Below the pieces are notes generated by a model. The model had not been told where the DNA came from and made no database searches. It saw only the letters and a list, made by a program, of their open reading frames with translations. Of a stretch of DNA of 64,000 nucleotides, positions 49,032-57,542 are shown in pieces (positions within the stretch are counted from its first letter, which is position 1; every line of letters begins with the position of its first letter). Made by a program: the position numbers and the translations under genes. The DNA is from JAYRSJ01 sp041920215 (GTDB taxonomy: Bacteria; Pseudomonadota; Gammaproteobacteria; Burkholderiales; Burkholderiaceae_C): assembly GCA_041920215.1 (NCBI GenBank), contig JAYRSJ010000006.1, forward strand, positions 108,329 through 172,328, in the 5' to 3' direction.

Positions 49032-51389
49032 ATGCGTAAGCTGATCCTGCTGGCGGCGCTGCTCGCACCGCTGGGTGCGCTTGCCCGCGACTGCCAAGCT
49101 GCGCTGCTGCAGGGCCGCGAGCTCTTCCTGCGCGGCACGCTGAACAACTGGGCCGCGCTGGACGAGCACCAGTTCCGCTGGGCCTGCGACCGCCATGAGC
49201 TGGTGGCCCGGCTCGAAGGCGAGCACAGCTTCAAGATCGCCGACGAGGACTGGTCGCCGGATGCCGACTGGGGCGGTGCCAGCACCGACGCGCTGACGCT
49301 CAAGGGCGTCGCGCTGCTGCGCCGCTTCGAGCCTGGTGTCTACTGCCTGAGCTTCAAGCCGCCCCGCCTGGACATCGCCGCCTGCCCCGGCCGCCAGCCC
49401 AGCGCCCAGCTACCCGAGCCGGCGCTGGCCGATCCGCTGGCGCGCAGCCTGCGCTTCGACTCGCGTCGGGCCGCATTCAAGACGCCCTACGGTGCCATCC
49501 CCGAGAACACGCGGGTCGACTTCCGCCTGCAGGCCGCGCGCGGCGTCGAGCACGCCACCCTGGTGATCGAGCAGCGCCGCCTGGAAGGCAACCAGGAAGT
49601 GCTGGAGTACCTGCCGGTGGCGCGCGTGCCGATGAGCCGCGACGCGCAGGGCTTCCGTGCCAGCTACCGCTTCGGCGCCAAGGCCATCTACGGCTACTAC
49701 TTCGAGGTCAAGGCGGGCAGCAAGACCTATGTCTACCAGAACAACCGCGACAACATCTTCTGGACCCGCGAGAAGGGTTCGATGGGTCCGGGCCAGGCGA
49801 CCGAGAAGCCGGCGGCCGCCAAACGCATCCGCCGCTACCGCCAGACCGTGCATGCCGCCGATTTCCAGGTGCCGGCCTGGGCGCGCGACATCGTCTACTA
49901 CCAGGTCTTCCCCGAGCGCTTTCGCAACGGCGACAAGGCCAACGACCCGCAACCCGGTCGCGATCGCTACCAGGACCAGGGCATCGAGCGGCACACGCGC
50001 TGGATGTCGCGCCCTTACAAGCCGAACAGCGGCGACGGCTCCGACGCGGTCTACAACAACGACTTCTTCGGCGGCGACCTGGAAGGCATCATCCAGAAGC
50101 TCGACGAGATCCGCGCCCTGGGCGCCAACACGCTCTATCTGACGCCGATCTTCCGGGCGCCCAGCAACCACAAGTACGACACCGCCGACTATCTGCAGGT
50201 GGACCCGGCCTTCGGCAGCAATGCCGACTTCGAGCGCCTAACGGCCGAGGCAACCAAGCGCGGCCTGCGCGTGATCCCGGACACCTCGCTGAACCATGTC
50301 GGCAGCGACTCGCCCTACTTCAACCGCTTCGGCAACTACCCCGCCGGCGGCGCCTTCGATGGCGGCAAGCTCAACCCCGCGTCGCCCTACGCGAGCTGGT
50401 TCAAGCTGGATCCGAGCCAGCCCGAGCCCAGCGAGCAGTACCAGGGCTGGGTCGGCATCAAGGACCTGCCCGAGATCGACAAGGCCAGCCCCGATTTCCG
50501 TGCCTTTGCCTACGGCCGGCCCGACTCGGTGATGAAGGTCTGGCTGGACCGCGGCGCCGCAGGCTGGCGCATGGACGTGGCACCCTGGGTGCCGGACGAC
50601 TTCTGGCGCGAATGGCGTGCCGCGATCAAGGCCCACAAGCCGGACGCGCTGACCGTGGCCGAGACCTGGTTCGACGCCAGCAAGTACTTCCTCGGCGACA
50701 GCTTCGACTCGGCGATGAACTACATCTTCCGCAGCACGGTGCTGGACTATGCCGCCGGCGGTCGCGCGGACAAGCTCTACCAGAATCTGGAACTGCTGCG
50801 CGAGGCCTACCCGCGCCAGGCCCTCGCCGCGATGATGAACCTGCTGTCCAGCCACGACCAGCCGCGTGCCTTGCATCACCTCGGCTACCGGGATGAGGGC
50901 GACCAAGCCAAGCTCGCCGAGGCCAAGCGCCGCCTGCTGCTGGCGATGTTCTTCCAGATGACCTATCCCGGCGCGCCGACGATCTACTACGGCGACGAGG
51001 TGGGGGTGAGTGGCGGCGAAGACCCCTACAACCGCGCGCCCTACCCCTGGACCGACGAGGGCGGCCAGCCCGACCTGGCGCTGCGCACCCAGGTGCAGCG
51101 GCTGACGCAGCTGCGCCATCAGTTGCCGCTGCTGCGCCACGGCTCGCTGGAGGCGCCGCTGCTCCTGGATACGCACACGATCGTGCTGCTGCGCCGCGAC
51201 GGCCCACGCGCGGCCGTGGTCGCAATGAACAATGCCGCGCAGCTGCGCCGCGTCCGCATCCCGCTGCCCCGCGACCTGCACGCGGCCCGCTTCACCGACG
51301 CCCTCGACAGCAGTCGCCACCAGGCCCGTCAAGGCCATCTCGAACTCGAGCTGCCGGCCCTCTCCGGCCGCGTCCTCACATGGAAATGA
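49032..51389 (+). CDS. exported GH13 alpha-amylase with N-terminal carbohydrate-binding-like module
   Basis: 785 residues. Signal peptide 1-19 (ends GALA). Residues about 25-115 form an E-set/X25-like module (ELFLRGTLNNWA ... HSFKIADEDW ... YCLSFK), as seen before pullulanases and some amylases. A second beta domain (about 135-270) precedes the barrel, in a cyclomaltodextrinase-like layout. Catalytic parts: DTSLNHVGSDSPYF, nucleophile Asp in GWRMDVAPW (about 511), acid Glu in VAETWFDAS (about 542) and SSHDQPR (about 607). Likely turns maltodextrins into shorter sugars for MalE. Four bases after malG, so part of the mal operon. Confidence 0.92.
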   Translation: MRKLILLAALLAPLGALARDCQAALLQGRELFLRGTLNNWAALDEHQFRWACDRHELVARLEGEHSFKIADEDWSPDADWGGASTDALTLKGVALLRRFEPGVYCLSFKPPRLDIAACPGRQPSAQLPEPALADPLARSLRFDSRRAAFKTPYGAIPENTRVDFRLQAARGVEHATLVIEQRRLEGNQEVLEYLPVARVPMSRDAQGFRASYRFGAKAIYGYYFEVKAGSKTYVYQNNRDNIFWTREKGSMGPGQATEKPAAAKRIRRYRQTVHAADFQVPAWARDIVYYQVFPERFRNGDKANDPQPGRDRYQDQGIERHTRWMSRPYKPNSGDGSDAVYNNDFFGGDLEGIIQKLDEIRALGANTLYLTPIFRAPSNHKYDTADYLQVDPAFGSNADFERLTAEATKRGLRVIPDTSLNHVGSDSPYFNRFGNYPAGGAFDGGKLNPASPYASWFKLDPSQPEPSEQYQGWVGIKDLPEIDKASPDFRAFAYGRPDSVMKVWLDRGAAGWRMDVAPWVPDDFWREWRAAIKAHKPDALTVAETWFDASKYFLGDSFDSAMNYIFRSTVLDYAAGGRADKLYQNLELLREAYPRQALAAMMNLLSSHDQPRALHHLGYRDEGDQAKLAEAKRRLLLAMFFQMTYPGAPTIYYGDEVGVSGGEDPYNRAPYPWTDEGGQPDLALRTQVQRLTQLRHQLPLLRHGSLEAPLLLDTHTIVLLRRDGPRAAVVAMNNAAQLRRVRIPLPRDLHAARFTDALDSSRHQARQGHLELELPALSGRVLTWK

Positions 51390-52252
51390 GAGCCCTGGGC
51401 CGCAGCGGCCTGCAAGTCTCGGTGCTGGGCTTCGGCGCCATGCATATCAACGACGAGCGCGTCAGCGAGGCCGACGCTGGGCGGCTGCTGAACGAGGCGC
51501 TGGACCTGGGCATCACGCTGATCGACACCGCACGCAGCTACGGCCTGTCGGAGGAGCGGATCGGCCGCCACCTGGCACACCGGCGCAGCGAGTTCCTGCT
51601 CTCGACCAAGGTCGGCTACGGCGTCGACGGCGTGCCGGACTGGAGCTACGACTGCATCGTCGGCGGCGTCGAGCGCGCGCTGCGGCTCATGCGCACGGAC
51701 CTGCTGGACATCGTGCATTTCCACTCCTGCCCGCTGGAGTTGCTGCAGCGCGGCGAGATCATCGAGGCGCTCGCGCGCCTGCAGCGCGAGGGCAAGGTGC
51801 GCCTGGCGGCCTACTCGGGCGAGAACGAGGCGCTGGACTTCGCGCTCGACTGCGGCGCCTTCCAGGTGCTGCAGGCCTCGCTCAGCCTTTGCGACCAGGG
51901 CATCCTGGACACGCGCCTGCCGCGCGCCGCCGAGCGGGGCCTGGCCCTGCTGGCCAAGCGGCCGCTGGCCAGCAATGTCTGGCGCCACGCCGAGCGCCCC
52001 GGCGACTTCGCCGAAGGCCAGTACTGGGAGCGCTGGAAGGCCATGGGCATAGCCCCGCAAGGCCTGGGTTGGAACGAGCTGGCGCTGCGCTTCGCGGCCT
52101 ATCAGCCGGGCGTCAGCGCGGTGCTGGTCGGCACGGCCAAGCCGGCAAACCTGCGTCGCAATATCGAGGCGCTGGGGCGCGGGCCACTGCCGGCGGACAC
52201 GGTGGCGCGGCTGCGTCAGGCCTTCGACCCCGGCTGGGCCGGTGTGATCTGA
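51380..52252 (+). CDS. aldo/keto reductase
   Basis: 290 residues. AKR tetrad residues are visible: Asp and Tyr in DTARSYG (about 49-55), Lys in STKVGYG (about 76) and His in DIVHFHSCP (about 110-118). It ends the mal operon and overlaps the amylase gene; a second ATG at 51386 overlaps its stop in the usual ATGA manner. This position suggests a role with a sugar or sugar-derived aldehyde, for example oxidation or reduction of a free aldose, but substrate is not shown by sequence. Confidence 0.87.
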   Translation: MEMRALGRSGLQVSVLGFGAMHINDERVSEADAGRLLNEALDLGITLIDTARSYGLSEERIGRHLAHRRSEFLLSTKVGYGVDGVPDWSYDCIVGGVERALRLMRTDLLDIVHFHSCPLELLQRGEIIEALARLQREGKVRLAAYSGENEALDFALDCGAFQVLQASLSLCDQGILDTRLPRAAERGLALLAKRPLASNVWRHAERPGDFAEGQYWERWKAMGIAPQGLGWNELALRFAAYQPGVSAVLVGTAKPANLRRNIEALGRGPLPADTVARLRQAFDPGWAGVI

Positions 52253-52317
52253 TCTGTCCATAGCCGGGTTTGCCCGGGCGCAGAACGCTGGCGCAGCGGG
52301 TCTAGACTGCCTGCATC

Positions 52318-53598
52318 ATGCTGAACCCCATCGTCTACGCCGTTCCCGTCTTCCTGCTGATGATGGTCGGCGAGTACTGGCTCGCCCGCCGCCGCGGCGT
52401 GCAGGTCTACCGCGCGGCCGACACCGTCTCCAGCCTCTCGCTGGGCATCATCAGCCAGTTGGTGGGCGTGTTCACCAAGCTCCTGATGCTGGGCCTCTAC
52501 ACCTGGCTGTGGCAGCAGGCGGCGCCCTTTCACAAGCAGCTCCCCGAATGGTCGATCAGCTCGCCCTGGGCCTGGGGCGCGGCGCTGCTGATCTACGACT
52601 TCCTCTACTACTGGAAGCATCGCCTGGGCCACGAGGTCGCCGTGCTGTGGGCCGCCCATGTGGTGCACCACAGCAGCGAGGAATACAACCTCAGCACCGC
52701 GCTGCGCCAGACCGGCAGCGACTTCCTGCTGGGCTGGACCTTCTACCTGCCGATGGCGCTGCTGGGCGTGCCGCCGCTGATGTTCGTCGTGGTCGGTCTG
52801 ATCGACCTGCTCTACCAGTTCTGGGTCCACACCCGCCTGGTCGGCAAGCTGGGCTGGTTCGACCGCGTCTTCGTCTCGCCTTCCAACCACCGCGTCCACC
52901 ATGGCCAGAACGACTACTGCCTGGACCGCAACTACGGCGGCATCCTGATCCTCTGGGACCGCCTGTTCGGCACCTTCGTGGAAGAGAAGGATGATGAGCC
53001 CATCGTCTACGGCGTGCTGGGCCAGCTGAAGAGCTGGAACCCCTGGGCCGCCAATCTGCGCACCTACGCCGACCTCTGGCAGGACGCGAAGCTGGCCGAC
53101 AACTGGGCGGACCGGCTGACGATCTGGTGGCGCTCGCCCAACTGGCGCCCGGCCGCCGCCGCGCGAGCGCTGCCCAAGGCCAAGCCCGACCTGAGCCGAT
53201 TCCAGCGCTATGCGCCGCCGCTGCCGCCGGGCCTGGCGCTGTACGCGCTGCTGCAACTGGCGGTGCTGCTGCTGCTGGGCGTGTATTTCCTGGCGGTGGA
53301 GCCCAAGCTCGGCGCCTGGCAGGCCGCCGGCGCCGCGCTGGCCCTGGGCCTGGCCCTGGTGCTCTTGGGCCGCCAGCTGGAAGGCACGCATGCGCCACGC
53401 GGCGAGTTGCTGCGGCTGGCCCTGCTGGGCGGCCTGGCCGGCTGGCAGCTGTGGCAGGGCCAGGCCCTGCTGCCGGCGGGACCGGTGCTGTGGGGCCTGT
53501 GCCTGGTGGCTGCGCTCGGCGGGCTGCTGATGCTGCCGCGCCTGCTCAGACGCGGTGTTGCAGCAGCATCGGCAGACGGGCTGAAAGCGGCGGCATGA
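52318..53598 (+). CDS. sterol desaturase / fatty acid hydroxylase family membrane protein
   Basis: 426 residues. The three His clusters of the family are present: HRLGH (about 101-105), HVVHHSSEEYN (about 114-124) and HRVHHGQNDYCLDRNYGG (about 196-213), which hold a di-iron site. Several membrane helices before and between them, and a C-terminal set of extra helices (about 300-410). Such enzymes hydroxylate or desaturate lipids; the substrate is unknown. Its last 53 bases are antisense to the end of the epimerase gene. It is not clearly part of the glucan system, although it follows the AKR gene by 65 bases. Confidence 0.88.
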   Translation: MLNPIVYAVPVFLLMMVGEYWLARRRGVQVYRAADTVSSLSLGIISQLVGVFTKLLMLGLYTWLWQQAAPFHKQLPEWSISSPWAWGAALLIYDFLYYWKHRLGHEVAVLWAAHVVHHSSEEYNLSTALRQTGSDFLLGWTFYLPMALLGVPPLMFVVVGLIDLLYQFWVHTRLVGKLGWFDRVFVSPSNHRVHHGQNDYCLDRNYGGILILWDRLFGTFVEEKDDEPIVYGVLGQLKSWNPWAANLRTYADLWQDAKLADNWADRLTIWWRSPNWRPAAAARALPKAKPDLSRFQRYAPPLPPGLALYALLQLAVLLLLGVYFLAVEPKLGAWQAAGAALALGLALVLLGRQLEGTHAPRGELLRLALLGGLAGWQLWQGQALLPAGPVLWGLCLVAALGGLLMLPRLLRRGVAAASADGLKAAA

Positions 53599-54316
53599 GC
53601 TCCAAGCCCGCGCCGGCCAGGCGCTGGTCATGGCGATAGTCCTCGTGCACCTCCAGCCGCCAATCGTCGCGCGCAAAACGCTCGCGCAGCGCCGCGACAA
53701 GGAGGTCGAAGGGCCAGGCCTCGAGCGCATTGCTGTCCAGATGCACGGTGCCGCCCATCCCGCCGGCCAACAGGCTGCCTAGCGCAGCGGCCGTGTCCGC
53801 CATGAAGGAACAGGCCGGCCGCCAGGCGCGGCTGGCCGCCACGCGGCCCTCGCGCGCCTGCCATTCGTCCAGCGCGCGCAACATATTGTTGCCGGGCTGC
53901 TCGGGGTCGATCTGCCAGCCGATGCGGGCGATGCAGGCGCCAGGGTGGACGGCGCGAATGGCGTCCTCGCAGGCGATCTTGTAGCGGCCATAGCCGTCGC
54001 GCGCGCTGCGCTCGTCGGCCGGGTGGTGCGGGCCGTCGGGCTCGTGGTGGAACACCATCGCGGTGCTGGTAAAGACAAAGTGCAGTCCTCGCTCGGCCGC
54101 ATGCGCGGCCAGCAAAGCCGCCCAGTCGGGCGCTCCCATCGCCAGGTGGGCGATCGCATCCACCCGCTGGCTCGCCAGCCAGCGCGCGGCTGCCACCGGG
54201 TCCTGGGGATCGACCGCCGCGCGATCCCAGCCCAGCACCTCATGGCCATCGGCTTGCAGCCGCCGCGCCAGCACCGGGGCCAGGGTGCCTCTCAGGCCCG
54301 TAATCAGGATTCGCAT
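53546..54316 (-). CDS. NAD-dependent epimerase/dehydratase family protein
   Basis: 256 residues from ATG 54316, which opens directly into the Rossmann motif MRILITGLRGTLAP (Gly-x-x-Gly). VFTSTAMVFHHEP (Ser/Thr) and GYGRYKIACED (about 118-128, catalytic YxxxK) complete the extended SDR set. The form resembles dTDP-4-dehydrorhamnose reductase-like proteins. The ATG is immediately after the T-run of a terminator, leaving no room for a Shine-Dalgarno on a readthrough message other than the hairpin itself. It overlaps the desaturase gene 3' end to 3' end. Confidence 0.82.
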   Translation of the reverse strand: MRILITGLRGTLAPVLARRLQADGHEVLGWDRAAVDPQDPVAAARWLASQRVDAIAHLAMGAPDWAALLAAHAAERGLHFVFTSTAMVFHHEPDGPHHPADERSARDGYGRYKIACEDAIRAVHPGACIARIGWQIDPEQPGNNMLRALDEWQAREGRVAASRAWRPACSFMADTAAALGSLLAGGMGGTVHLDSNALEAWPFDLLVAALRERFARDDWRLEVHEDYRHDQRLAGAGLELMPPLSARLPMLLQHRV

Positions 54317-54346
54317 ATGAAAAAGCCCCGGAGGAGATCCGGGGCT
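54317..54346 (-). terminator. rho-independent terminator after the TonB-dependent receptor
   Basis: On the minus strand AGCCCCGG-ATCTCCT-CCGGGGCT is followed by TTTTT, about 40 bases past the receptor stop. It abuts the ATG of the epimerase gene. Confidence 0.88.
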
Positions 54347-54384
54347 CGAAGGCATGGCCTATGACAAGGCCGACAGACCAGCGC

Positions 54385-57195
54385 TTAGAACTTATAGCTC
54401 GCGCCCAGCAGCACGGTGCGCCCCCACTTGACGTACTCAAGCGGACGGTCCTTGGTACCGGCATAGGTCTGATAGGCGGCGTTGCCCAGGTTGTTGACCT
54501 GCAGCGTCAGGCCCAGGCCCTTCAGACTGCCTTCGCCGAAGCTATAGCCCAGTTGCGCATCGGTGATGCTCTCCCCAACCACATAGCGCAAGGTGCGCGA
54601 GCCGTTGAAGTTGCCAATCTCGCCGATGAAGTCCGAACGTTTCCGCTGGCTGATACGGAACTCGAAGCCATTGTTCTCGTAGTAGACCGTCAGGTTCGTG
54701 ACCCGCTTGGACAGGCCCGGCAAGGGAATGTCGCCGGAACCGACACTGGACGCGCTTTCCGGATCGCGGATCTTGATGCCGCTGCTGGTGAAGCTGGCGC
54801 TGGCCTGAATGCCAAAGCCATTCAGGGCCGGCGTGAACAGCGCGAAGGGTAGCGAAGCCGACAACTCGACGCCCGACAGACGACCGCCCTTGCCGTTCTC
54901 CGGCGCGGTGTAGGTGCCGGTGGTCTGGATGGGAATCGGCTGGCCGTTGGGGCCCAGGACCGGGGTGACATCGCCGATGTAGTCGGAGAAGTCGTAGCCG
55001 GATATCTTCTGGGTGTAGATATAGCTCTTGAGGTCCTTGTAGAAATAGGCCGCTGCGATATAGGCCTTGTTGCCAAAGTACTTCTCGTAAGACACATCGA
55101 AGGCGACCGCGCGCCAGGGATCGACCTTGGCATTGCCGCCGCTGGCGCCGGGCTCGCGATTCCCCTGTGCGTTGGGGGTATCGCCGACGCCAAACTCAAT
55201 CGCCGAACGCAGCTGATCCACTCGCGGGCGTGCCACCTGCTTGGCCAGAGCCAAGCGCAGGGTCTGGTCATTGGCCAGACCGAAAGCGAGGTTCATGCTT
55301 GGCAGCACATCGGTGAAGCGCTTGCCATCATGCACGGGCTTGGGGTTGCCACCGTTGGTCAGACGGATCGCGTCCGACGACTGGTCTACATGCTGAAGTT
55401 GCAGGCCGATATTGCCGCGCACGTCGACACCGCCCCAGCGGGAGTCGATCTGACCCTTCAGGAAACCGGTACTGATCTTCTCGTTGACATCCCAGGACTT
55501 GGCGATCAAATAGGCCGCGCCGGTCGAGCTGGGCGAGAAGGTCATGTACTTGGCCACGGCGCCCGGCACATTCCATGCAGGAATCTGGCCGATGCCGGCA
55601 AATCCAAGGTCGACCAGGCCGTACTGGAACTCAGCGCCAATGGTGGTCTCGCCCTGCGCGCCCAGATTGATATTGCCCTCGGGCTGACGCTTCTTCTTGG
55701 AACGGTCGGCGTAGTTCAAGCCGAAGTCGATATCAGAGAAGAGCCCACTCAGCATGGCCGGCGCCGGCATCGAGCCCGCCAGCTTGAAACTCTTGAGCTC
55801 ATCCTCCACGCTGGGAACCTTGCCATAGCCGGAACCGTAGATGGTGCCGCGCAGCAGCAACTTGGCCGGGTCAGCGTAGCTCAGGGTCGGGTCCATGAGC
55901 GCGAAGCCGCCCGTGGCGTAGTTCAGGGTCAAGGTGTCCAGGTGCGCGTTGCCGGCGACAGGCGCCAGCTGCGTGTTGTTCTCGAGGTTAAGCTCGTCGC
56001 GCCTGGCCTTTGAGACGCTGACATCGGCAGTGACGCTCAAGTCACCCAACTTGAACTTGTTGTTCCAGCCGACCGCGTTGATCTTGTCTTCACGCTTGTT
56101 GTACATGCCCCGCACGAGCGGGTACAGGTTGGCAACCACGCCGCCGGTGAAGGTCTTGTCGCCGTTGACGGTCGGCGAAGTGATGTCGATGCGGCCATAG
56201 CCGCCGTTGTAGTCGCCGAGGTTGACCTCGAACTGGTTGGCAGTGTCTTCCTGCTTGGCCGTCGTGTGATAGACGTCCAGCACGCTGGTCCACTCCTTGG
56301 ACGCGCGAATCTCCAGCGTTCCCATCACGGCATCGCGCTTGGTCACACCAGTGCGGCGCAGCGCCTTGATGCCATTGGAGTAGAAAGTGCCGGCGGCCAG
56401 ACCCGGACGCCAGCCATCCCCGATGGCCTCCCAAGGCTCGTACAGACCCACCTGGTTTTCCTGCACAGGCGTTTCCTGATGAGCGTAGCCCAGCACCCAG
56501 CCAATCCGGCGGTCGGCCGACTGGTCGATATAGCTGGCGCTCAAGCGGTTGCCGGTCGCCTTGGCATTGCCGGCTTCGCCCAGGGAGTTGCGTTGGCCGC
56601 GGGCGTTGAGGGCAAGCACCCGATTAGCGAAGTTCAGCGGACGCACGGTCTGCATGTCCAAGGTACCAGACAGGCCTTGGCCGACCAGGCCAGCATCCGG
56701 TGTCTTGTAGATGGTTACGCCGCTCAGCAGTTCGGAGGGGTATTGATCGAATTCGACGCTACGGTTGTCGCCGGTGCTGACCAACTCGCGACCGTTGAGC
56801 AGGCTGGTGGCGAAATCGGGGGAGAGGCCACGCACGCTGATCACCTGAGCACGTCCGGCCACACGCTGAGCCGACAGACCAGGTAGGCGGGCCAGGGACT
56901 CGGCAATGCTGTTGTCAGGCAGCTTGCCAATATCCTCGGCGGAGATGGCTTCGACGATGGCGTCGGAGTTCTTCTTGACCGAGATCGCGGCCTCGATGCC
57001 TTTGCGGATGCCGGTCACGGTGACCGTCTCCAGCGTGGTCGTCGGCGTCGGCGTCTGCTGCTGGGCCTGCACGGCCTGCGCCGCCAGCAGCAGGGCCACG
57101 GTACAGCCTGCGGCCACCGGGCTCATCTTCCACAGGGAGGCTGGCTGCATCGCCTTGCGCATGCCGGGCCGGGTCTGGACACCATTTGTCTTCAT
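54385..57195 (-). CDS. TonB-dependent receptor (probable maltodextrin importer of outer membrane)
   Basis: 936 residues from ATG 57195, preceded by GGAG seven bases upstream. Signal peptide to about residue 44 (ends AVQA). TonB-box-like ETVTVTGIRKGIE at about 55-67, plug domain with IGKLPDNSIAESLARLPGL (about 88-106) and VISVRGL, then a long beta-barrel ending in Phe (GASYKF). The plug motif and size fit the Xanthomonas/Caulobacter-type TonB receptors (TIGR01782) that take up sugars, MalA of Caulobacter being an example. Position between amylase and glucokinase genes with an island operator upstream supports a starch sugar. No SusD-like partner is present. Confidence 0.9.
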   Translation of the reverse strand: MKTNGVQTRPGMRKAMQPASLWKMSPVAAGCTVALLLAAQAVQAQQQTPTPTTTLETVTVTGIRKGIEAAISVKKNSDAIVEAISAEDIGKLPDNSIAESLARLPGLSAQRVAGRAQVISVRGLSPDFATSLLNGRELVSTGDNRSVEFDQYPSELLSGVTIYKTPDAGLVGQGLSGTLDMQTVRPLNFANRVLALNARGQRNSLGEAGNAKATGNRLSASYIDQSADRRIGWVLGYAHQETPVQENQVGLYEPWEAIGDGWRPGLAAGTFYSNGIKALRRTGVTKRDAVMGTLEIRASKEWTSVLDVYHTTAKQEDTANQFEVNLGDYNGGYGRIDITSPTVNGDKTFTGGVVANLYPLVRGMYNKREDKINAVGWNNKFKLGDLSVTADVSVSKARRDELNLENNTQLAPVAGNAHLDTLTLNYATGGFALMDPTLSYADPAKLLLRGTIYGSGYGKVPSVEDELKSFKLAGSMPAPAMLSGLFSDIDFGLNYADRSKKKRQPEGNINLGAQGETTIGAEFQYGLVDLGFAGIGQIPAWNVPGAVAKYMTFSPSSTGAAYLIAKSWDVNEKISTGFLKGQIDSRWGGVDVRGNIGLQLQHVDQSSDAIRLTNGGNPKPVHDGKRFTDVLPSMNLAFGLANDQTLRLALAKQVARPRVDQLRSAIEFGVGDTPNAQGNREPGASGGNAKVDPWRAVAFDVSYEKYFGNKAYIAAAYFYKDLKSYIYTQKISGYDFSDYIGDVTPVLGPNGQPIPIQTTGTYTAPENGKGGRLSGVELSASLPFALFTPALNGFGIQASASFTSSGIKIRDPESASSVGSGDIPLPGLSKRVTNLTVYYENNGFEFRISQRKRSDFIGEIGNFNGSRTLRYVVGESITDAQLGYSFGEGSLKGLGLTLQVNNLGNAAYQTYAGTKDRPLEYVKWGRTVLLGASYKF

Positions 57196-57304
57196 GTTTG
57201 TCTCCTACTTGAACTCACACATCAGCAACACAAGCCTGGCATGGCGGAGGCGCTCGGCCCCTCGATCACCGGCCCAACAGATGAACACCTGTCTCAGCCA
57301 TGTT

Positions 57305-57319
57305 TGTACCAAAACTAGA
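57305..57319. promoter_or_regulatory. weak TGTAG-N5-CTACA-like site (TGTACCAAAACTAGA)
   Basis: Eight of ten defined positions match. The spacer CAAAA is the same as in sites A and F. It lies 110 bases before the receptor start; it may be a secondary site. Confidence 0.4.
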
Positions 57320-57457
57320 TGTTTTGCAACACATGCGAAACCCTAAAACTACAGAATCGACAGAGGTGATTTTGTAGATTTACGCCCACAACACCGATAC
57401 ACACAGTGATAAATCGTCAATCGAGCGTTCAATGTCGACTGGCTAGCGCAAATTTCA

Positions 57458-57472
57458 TGTAGCTCAACTACA
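57458..57472. promoter_or_regulatory. TGTAG-N5-CTACA operator, site E (TGTAGCTCAACTACA)
   Basis: Perfect match to the consensus, flanked by A on the left and T on the right so that the symmetry extends to 17 bases (ATGTAG...CTACAT). It is 263 bases before the TonB receptor start, which implies a long leader or an upstream promoter. Confidence 0.76.
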
Positions 57473-57542
57473 TAGCAAAAATACGACAATCGACTGTCCT
57501 ATAGCCACGACGCAAACACCCCGCCATGGCCACACCCCGGGC

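Larger units (their letters stand above)
57196..57542. other. 347-bp control region upstream of the TonB receptor
   Basis: AT-rich from about 57300 to 57500. Contains one perfect and one weak copy of the island palindrome, and extra isolated half-sites (CTACA near 57349, TGTAG near 57373). The remainder shows no gene. It also receives the 3' end of glk at 57543. Confidence 0.65.

Noticed and set aside
52262..52280. Small hairpin CCGGG-TTTG-CCCGG after the AKR gene as terminator of the mal operon
   Set aside because: Five-base stem without a T-run; too weak to call.
57340..57380. Further half-sites CTACA and TGTAG before the TonB receptor as additional operators
   Set aside because: They lack the opposite half at the correct spacing.
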